From: Streptomyces caniscabiei
GTDB lineage: Bacteria; Actinomycetota; Actinomycetes; Streptomycetales; Streptomycetaceae
DNA length: 64,000 bases
Reading direction: 5' to 3'
Assembly: GCF_014930365.1 (NCBI RefSeq)
Contig: NZ_JABXWI010000016.1
Span: 1-64,000 of the forward strand
Made by a program: the position numbers and the translations under genes. Shown here in pieces: positions 61,491-64,000 of this stretch. Under the pieces are notes generated by a model, which saw only the letters and a list, made by a program, of their open reading frames with translations, did no database searches and was not told the origin of the DNA. Numbering within the stretch: the stretch's first letter is position 1; the number at the start of each line of letters is the position of its first letter.

Positions 61491-64000
61491 TCAGCCGCTG
61501 GTCGAGGCGAGGTTCCTGGCGGTGTCCCGGACGGTCGGGTGGCGGTACAGCTCGCGCAGCCGCAGCGACGGCAGGCCGTGCGCGCGCAGGGCCGCGCCGA
61601 TGCGGACCGCGAACAGGGAGTTGCCGCCCAGCTCGAAGAAGTCGTCGTCCAGGCCGACGGGCCGGCCGAGGACCTCGCTCCAGATCTCCCGCAGCCGACC
61701 GGTGAGTTCGTCCTCCGAGTCCCGCTTGTCGTCCCCGCCGGGCCCGGTGGCCCGCGCGGGCGCGACGGCGGCCACGGGCGCGGGGAGCCGTGCCGTGTCG
61801 AGCTTCCCGTTGGCCGTCAGCGGCAGCGCGTCCAGGGCCGTGACCGTGGCGGGCAGCATGTAGTCGGGCAGGACGCCCGCCGCCCGGTCGCGGACCGAGG
61901 ACGGGCTGCCGCCGCTGAGGACCACATAGGCGTCGATCCCGGCGGTGGCGGCATCGGCCGGGTCGTCGCGACGCACCACCACGGCCGCGGCCCGCACATC
62001 CGGGTTCTCCAGCAGGACCGAGCGGATCTCGTCGAGTTCGATGCGGAAACCGCGGATCTTGACCTGGCTGTCGATGCGGCCCAGATGTTCGAGCCGCCCG
62101 TCCGGCCGCAGCCGGCCGAGGTCGCCGCTGCGGTACATGGTCCCGCCGGTCACGGGGTCCGGCACGAAGCGCCGGGCGGTCAGCTCCTCCTGGCCCAGAT
62201 AGCCGAGGGCGACACCGGCGCCGCCGACGCAGATCTCACCGGCCACACCCGGCGGCAGCAGGCGTCCCGCCTCGTCGGTCACGTACAGGTGCCAGCCGGG
62301 CAGTGCGCGTCCCACGGACCGGGTGCCGGCGAGGGCCAGCCGCCGGGTGAGGGTCTGCTGGGTGACATGGACCGTCGTCTCGGTGATGCCGAACATGTTC
62401 ACCACGCGGCAGACCGACTCGGGGTGCCGGTCGAACCAGGGCAGCAGCATGCGCGCGTCGAGCGGCTCACCGCCGAACACCACCAGCCGGACCCCGACCC
62501 GGGTGTGGTCCACGTCCAGCAACTGGGCGAACGCCGACGGGGTCTGGCTCAGCACGGTGACCCGCTCGGACACCAGCAGGTCGCGGAAGGTGTCCGGTTC
62601 CCGGGAGACGAAGTACGGCACCACGACGAGCCGTCCCCCGGTCAGCAGGCAGCCCCAGATCTCCCACACCGAGAAGTCGAAGGCGCTGGAGTGGAACCAG
62701 GTCCACACGTCGTCGGACCCGAACCCGTACTCCTCGCGGGTCGCGTCGATCAGGGCGAGCACGTTCCGGTGCGGCACCTCGACGCCCTTGGGGCGGCCGG
62801 TGGAACCGGAGGTGTAGATGACATAGGCGGTGGCATCAGGGGCCACGGCGGGCAGGGGGGCCGTGTCCCCGGCCCCGGTCGCCGCGGCGCGCAGGTCGTC
62901 CGGTGTCACGGCCGTGCAGCCCGGCACGTCCGGGAACCCGGGCAGACGGCTGATCACCACGCCCAGGCCCGCGTCCCGCGCGGTGTGGGCGATGCGGTCC
63001 GCCGGGTAGGCGGGGTCGACGGGCACATAGGCGGCGCCGGTCTTCAGCACGGCGAGCACGGCGATCACCAGTTCGGCGGTGCGCTCCAGACAGACGCCCA
63101 CCCGGTCCCCGGGGGTGACGCCCCGCGCGCGCAGACCGTGGGCCAGGACGGTGGACCGTTCGTCGAGTTCGCGATAGGTCAGGTCCGTGCCGGAGTCGGT
63201 CACCGCGACGCGGTCGGGCGTCGCCGCCGCGATCCGCGCGACCGCCTCGGGCACGGCGACCGGCGTGGTGACCGAAGGCGTGAACGGAGGGGTGAACGGA
63301 GCGGTGAACGGCGTGGAGGCCTGAGGGTGAGGCGGTCGGCCGAGCGCCGCGACCCGGTCGCGGTCGGCGTCGTCCAGCAGGTCGAGGTCGCCGGCAGCGG
63401 TCCCCGGCGCGTCCCGGAGACGCTGGTGCACGCGTACGAGGTGCCGGGTGAACTGCGTGGCCATGTCCATGGAGACATGCGTGCCGAGATGGTCGCAGCG
63501 GAGCCGCCAGCCGTCGGCGTCCCGGAAGACCGACAGGGTGAGCGGGAACGGCGGTGCCAGACAGGGCACGTACGCGCCGGGCACCTCCACCTCGTCGAAG
63601 AGCAGGCCGACGAGCGCGGGTCCGGGCGCGGGGGACGGCTTCGGCTCACCGAGCGTGGGCGCGTCCCGCACGGTGAAGGTGCCGTGGTCCGTGCCGACGA
63701 CGGGCGTGCTCCCGGGGTCGTAGCGCCGCAGGGTGACGGCGAGCGCGGCGAGCCAGCTCGCCTCGTCGCCCCCGTCGTCCAGGGCGAAGTGGTGGGGGGT
63801 GGTGGGGCCGCCGTCCGCCAGTCCCCAGGCGGGCACGGGAACGGTCGCCCGCGTGGTCGCCGGTGTGGGTGTGGGTGTGGGTGGGGTGGCGGTGGCGGGG
63901 GACGCGGTGCGGGCGGTTCGCGGTTCGGCCGGGGCGCCGGCCGCCAGTCGGGCGAGGGCCGTGCGGTCCCAGGCGTCGCGCGGGGCCACGGCGATCAGAT
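61491..64000 (-). CDS. Non-ribosomal peptide synthetase, 3' part: condensation end, adenylation (threonine predicted), carrier protein
   Basis: The gene is cut by the window edge; the frame is open to base 64000. From the edge: end of a condensation-type domain (LGTHVSMDMATQFTRHLVRV region), a low-complexity linker, then an adenylation domain with A3 YVIYTSGSTGRPKG, A4 AFDFSVWEIWG, A5 NMFGITETT, A7 YRSGDLGRLRPDG and A10 PLTANGKLD, and a carrier protein with DDFFELGGNSL (Ser is the phosphopantetheine site). By eye the specificity residues read D-F-W-S-V-G-M-V-H-K, close to the threonine code. There is no thioesterase, reductase or epimerase domain after the carrier, so release or further extension needs another protein. 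Confidence 0.95.
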   Translation of the reverse strand, partial: LIAVAPRDAWDRTALARLAAGAPAEPRTARTASPATATPPTPTPTPATTRATVPVPAWGLADGGPTTPHHFALDDGGDEASWLAALAVTLRRYDPGSTPVVGTDHGTFTVRDAPTLGEPKPSPAPGPALVGLLFDEVEVPGAYVPCLAPPFPLTLSVFRDADGWRLRCDHLGTHVSMDMATQFTRHLVRVHQRLRDAPGTAAGDLDLLDDADRDRVAALGRPPHPQASTPFTAPFTPPFTPSVTTPVAVPEAVARIAAATPDRVAVTDSGTDLTYRELDERSTVLAHGLRARGVTPGDRVGVCLERTAELVIAVLAVLKTGAAYVPVDPAYPADRIAHTARDAGLGVVISRLPGFPDVPGCTAVTPDDLRAAATGAGDTAPLPAVAPDATAYVIYTSGSTGRPKGVEVPHRNVLALIDATREEYGFGSDDVWTWFHSSAFDFSVWEIWGCLLTGGRLVVVPYFVSREPDTFRDLLVSERVTVLSQTPSAFAQLLDVDHTRVGVRLVVFGGEPLDARMLLPWFDRHPESVCRVVNMFGITETTVHVTQQTLTRRLALAGTRSVGRALPGWHLYVTDEAGRLLPPGVAGEICVGGAGVALGYLGQEELTARRFVPDPVTGGTMYRSGDLGRLRPDGRLEHLGRIDSQVKIRGFRIELDEIRSVLLENPDVRAAAVVVRRDDPADAATAGIDAYVVLSGGSPSSVRDRAAGVLPDYMLPATVTALDALPLTANGKLDTARLPAPVAAVAPARATGPGGDDKRDSEDELTGRLREIWSEVLGRPVGLDDDFFELGGNSLFAVRIGAALRAHGLPSLRLRELYRHPTVRDTARNLASTSG

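Overview
The window is high-GC DNA with strong G/C bias at third codon positions, many GTG starts, ATGA/GTGA stop-start overlaps and families typical of actinomycetes (ECF sigma plus zinc anti-sigma, ANTAR, DUF5709, protein O-mannosyltransferase, iron boxes). It is almost certainly a Streptomyces or close relative, and the content (secreted glycosidases, gene remnants, a conflict-type gene island, an NRPS) suggests an accessory or arm region rather than the core chromosome. I saw no rRNA, tRNA, CRISPR array or complete insertion sequence.

Layout. 0-4 kb: a transposase-like tail, two gene remnants, a RibD-like reductase and a secreted exo-arabinanase-like sialidase-fold enzyme. 4-10 kb: a cytochrome P450, then an iron-regulated block with two iron boxes, a flavin-binding PPOX-like gene and a siderophore ABC importer (ATPase, lipoprotein, fused double permease). 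10-21 kb: a HEAT-like giant protein with a GNAT, a PP2C phosphatase, an IclR regulator, a GH16 enzyme, an SDR, a CYP152 gene broken by a 73-bp tandem duplication, and DUF5709. 21-27 kb: an operon of GCS2-type carboxylate-amine ligase, a 35-codon ORF, an AsnO-like amidotransferase and an S9 peptidase, perhaps making and trimming a small peptide amide. It diverges from an ECF sigma/zinc anti-sigma/ABC exporter operon (27.2-31.4 kb) in which every gene overlaps the next. Both operons carry ECF-type promoter motifs. 31-38.6 kb: O-mannosyltransferase, GNAT, hemerythrin, SDR, GAF-ANTAR protein and FUSC exporter, two of them behind SigB-like promoters.

38.8-51.7 kb is the most unusual part: a five-gene operon ending in a Ycf46-like AAA+ ATPase, meeting a 1671-residue repeat-CHAT protease, which diverges from an MbcA-like antitoxin/RES NAD+-cleaving toxin pair, followed by a convergent macro-domain protein. 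I infer a regulated NAD+-depleting conflict or stress module with a protease and an ADP-ribose-processing partner.

51.8-64 kb: a GH43 and an (alpha/alpha)6-barrel glycosidase joined by a GTGA overlap, a second PP2C phosphatase, a dead dehydrogenase, a LAL-type LuxR regulator and the 3' part of an NRPS whose adenylation domain looks threonine-specific.

Gene-free stretches over 300 bases: 1261-1892 (GH2 remnant), 3699-4144 (promoter of the arabinanase), 20912-21313 (possible PAP2 scrap), 26829-27224 (two divergent ECF-like promoters), 34896-35270 (hairpins and a possible 56-aa ORF), 36156-36562 (SigB-like promoter and 27-bp repeats) and 50259-50565 (strong bidirectional hairpin).
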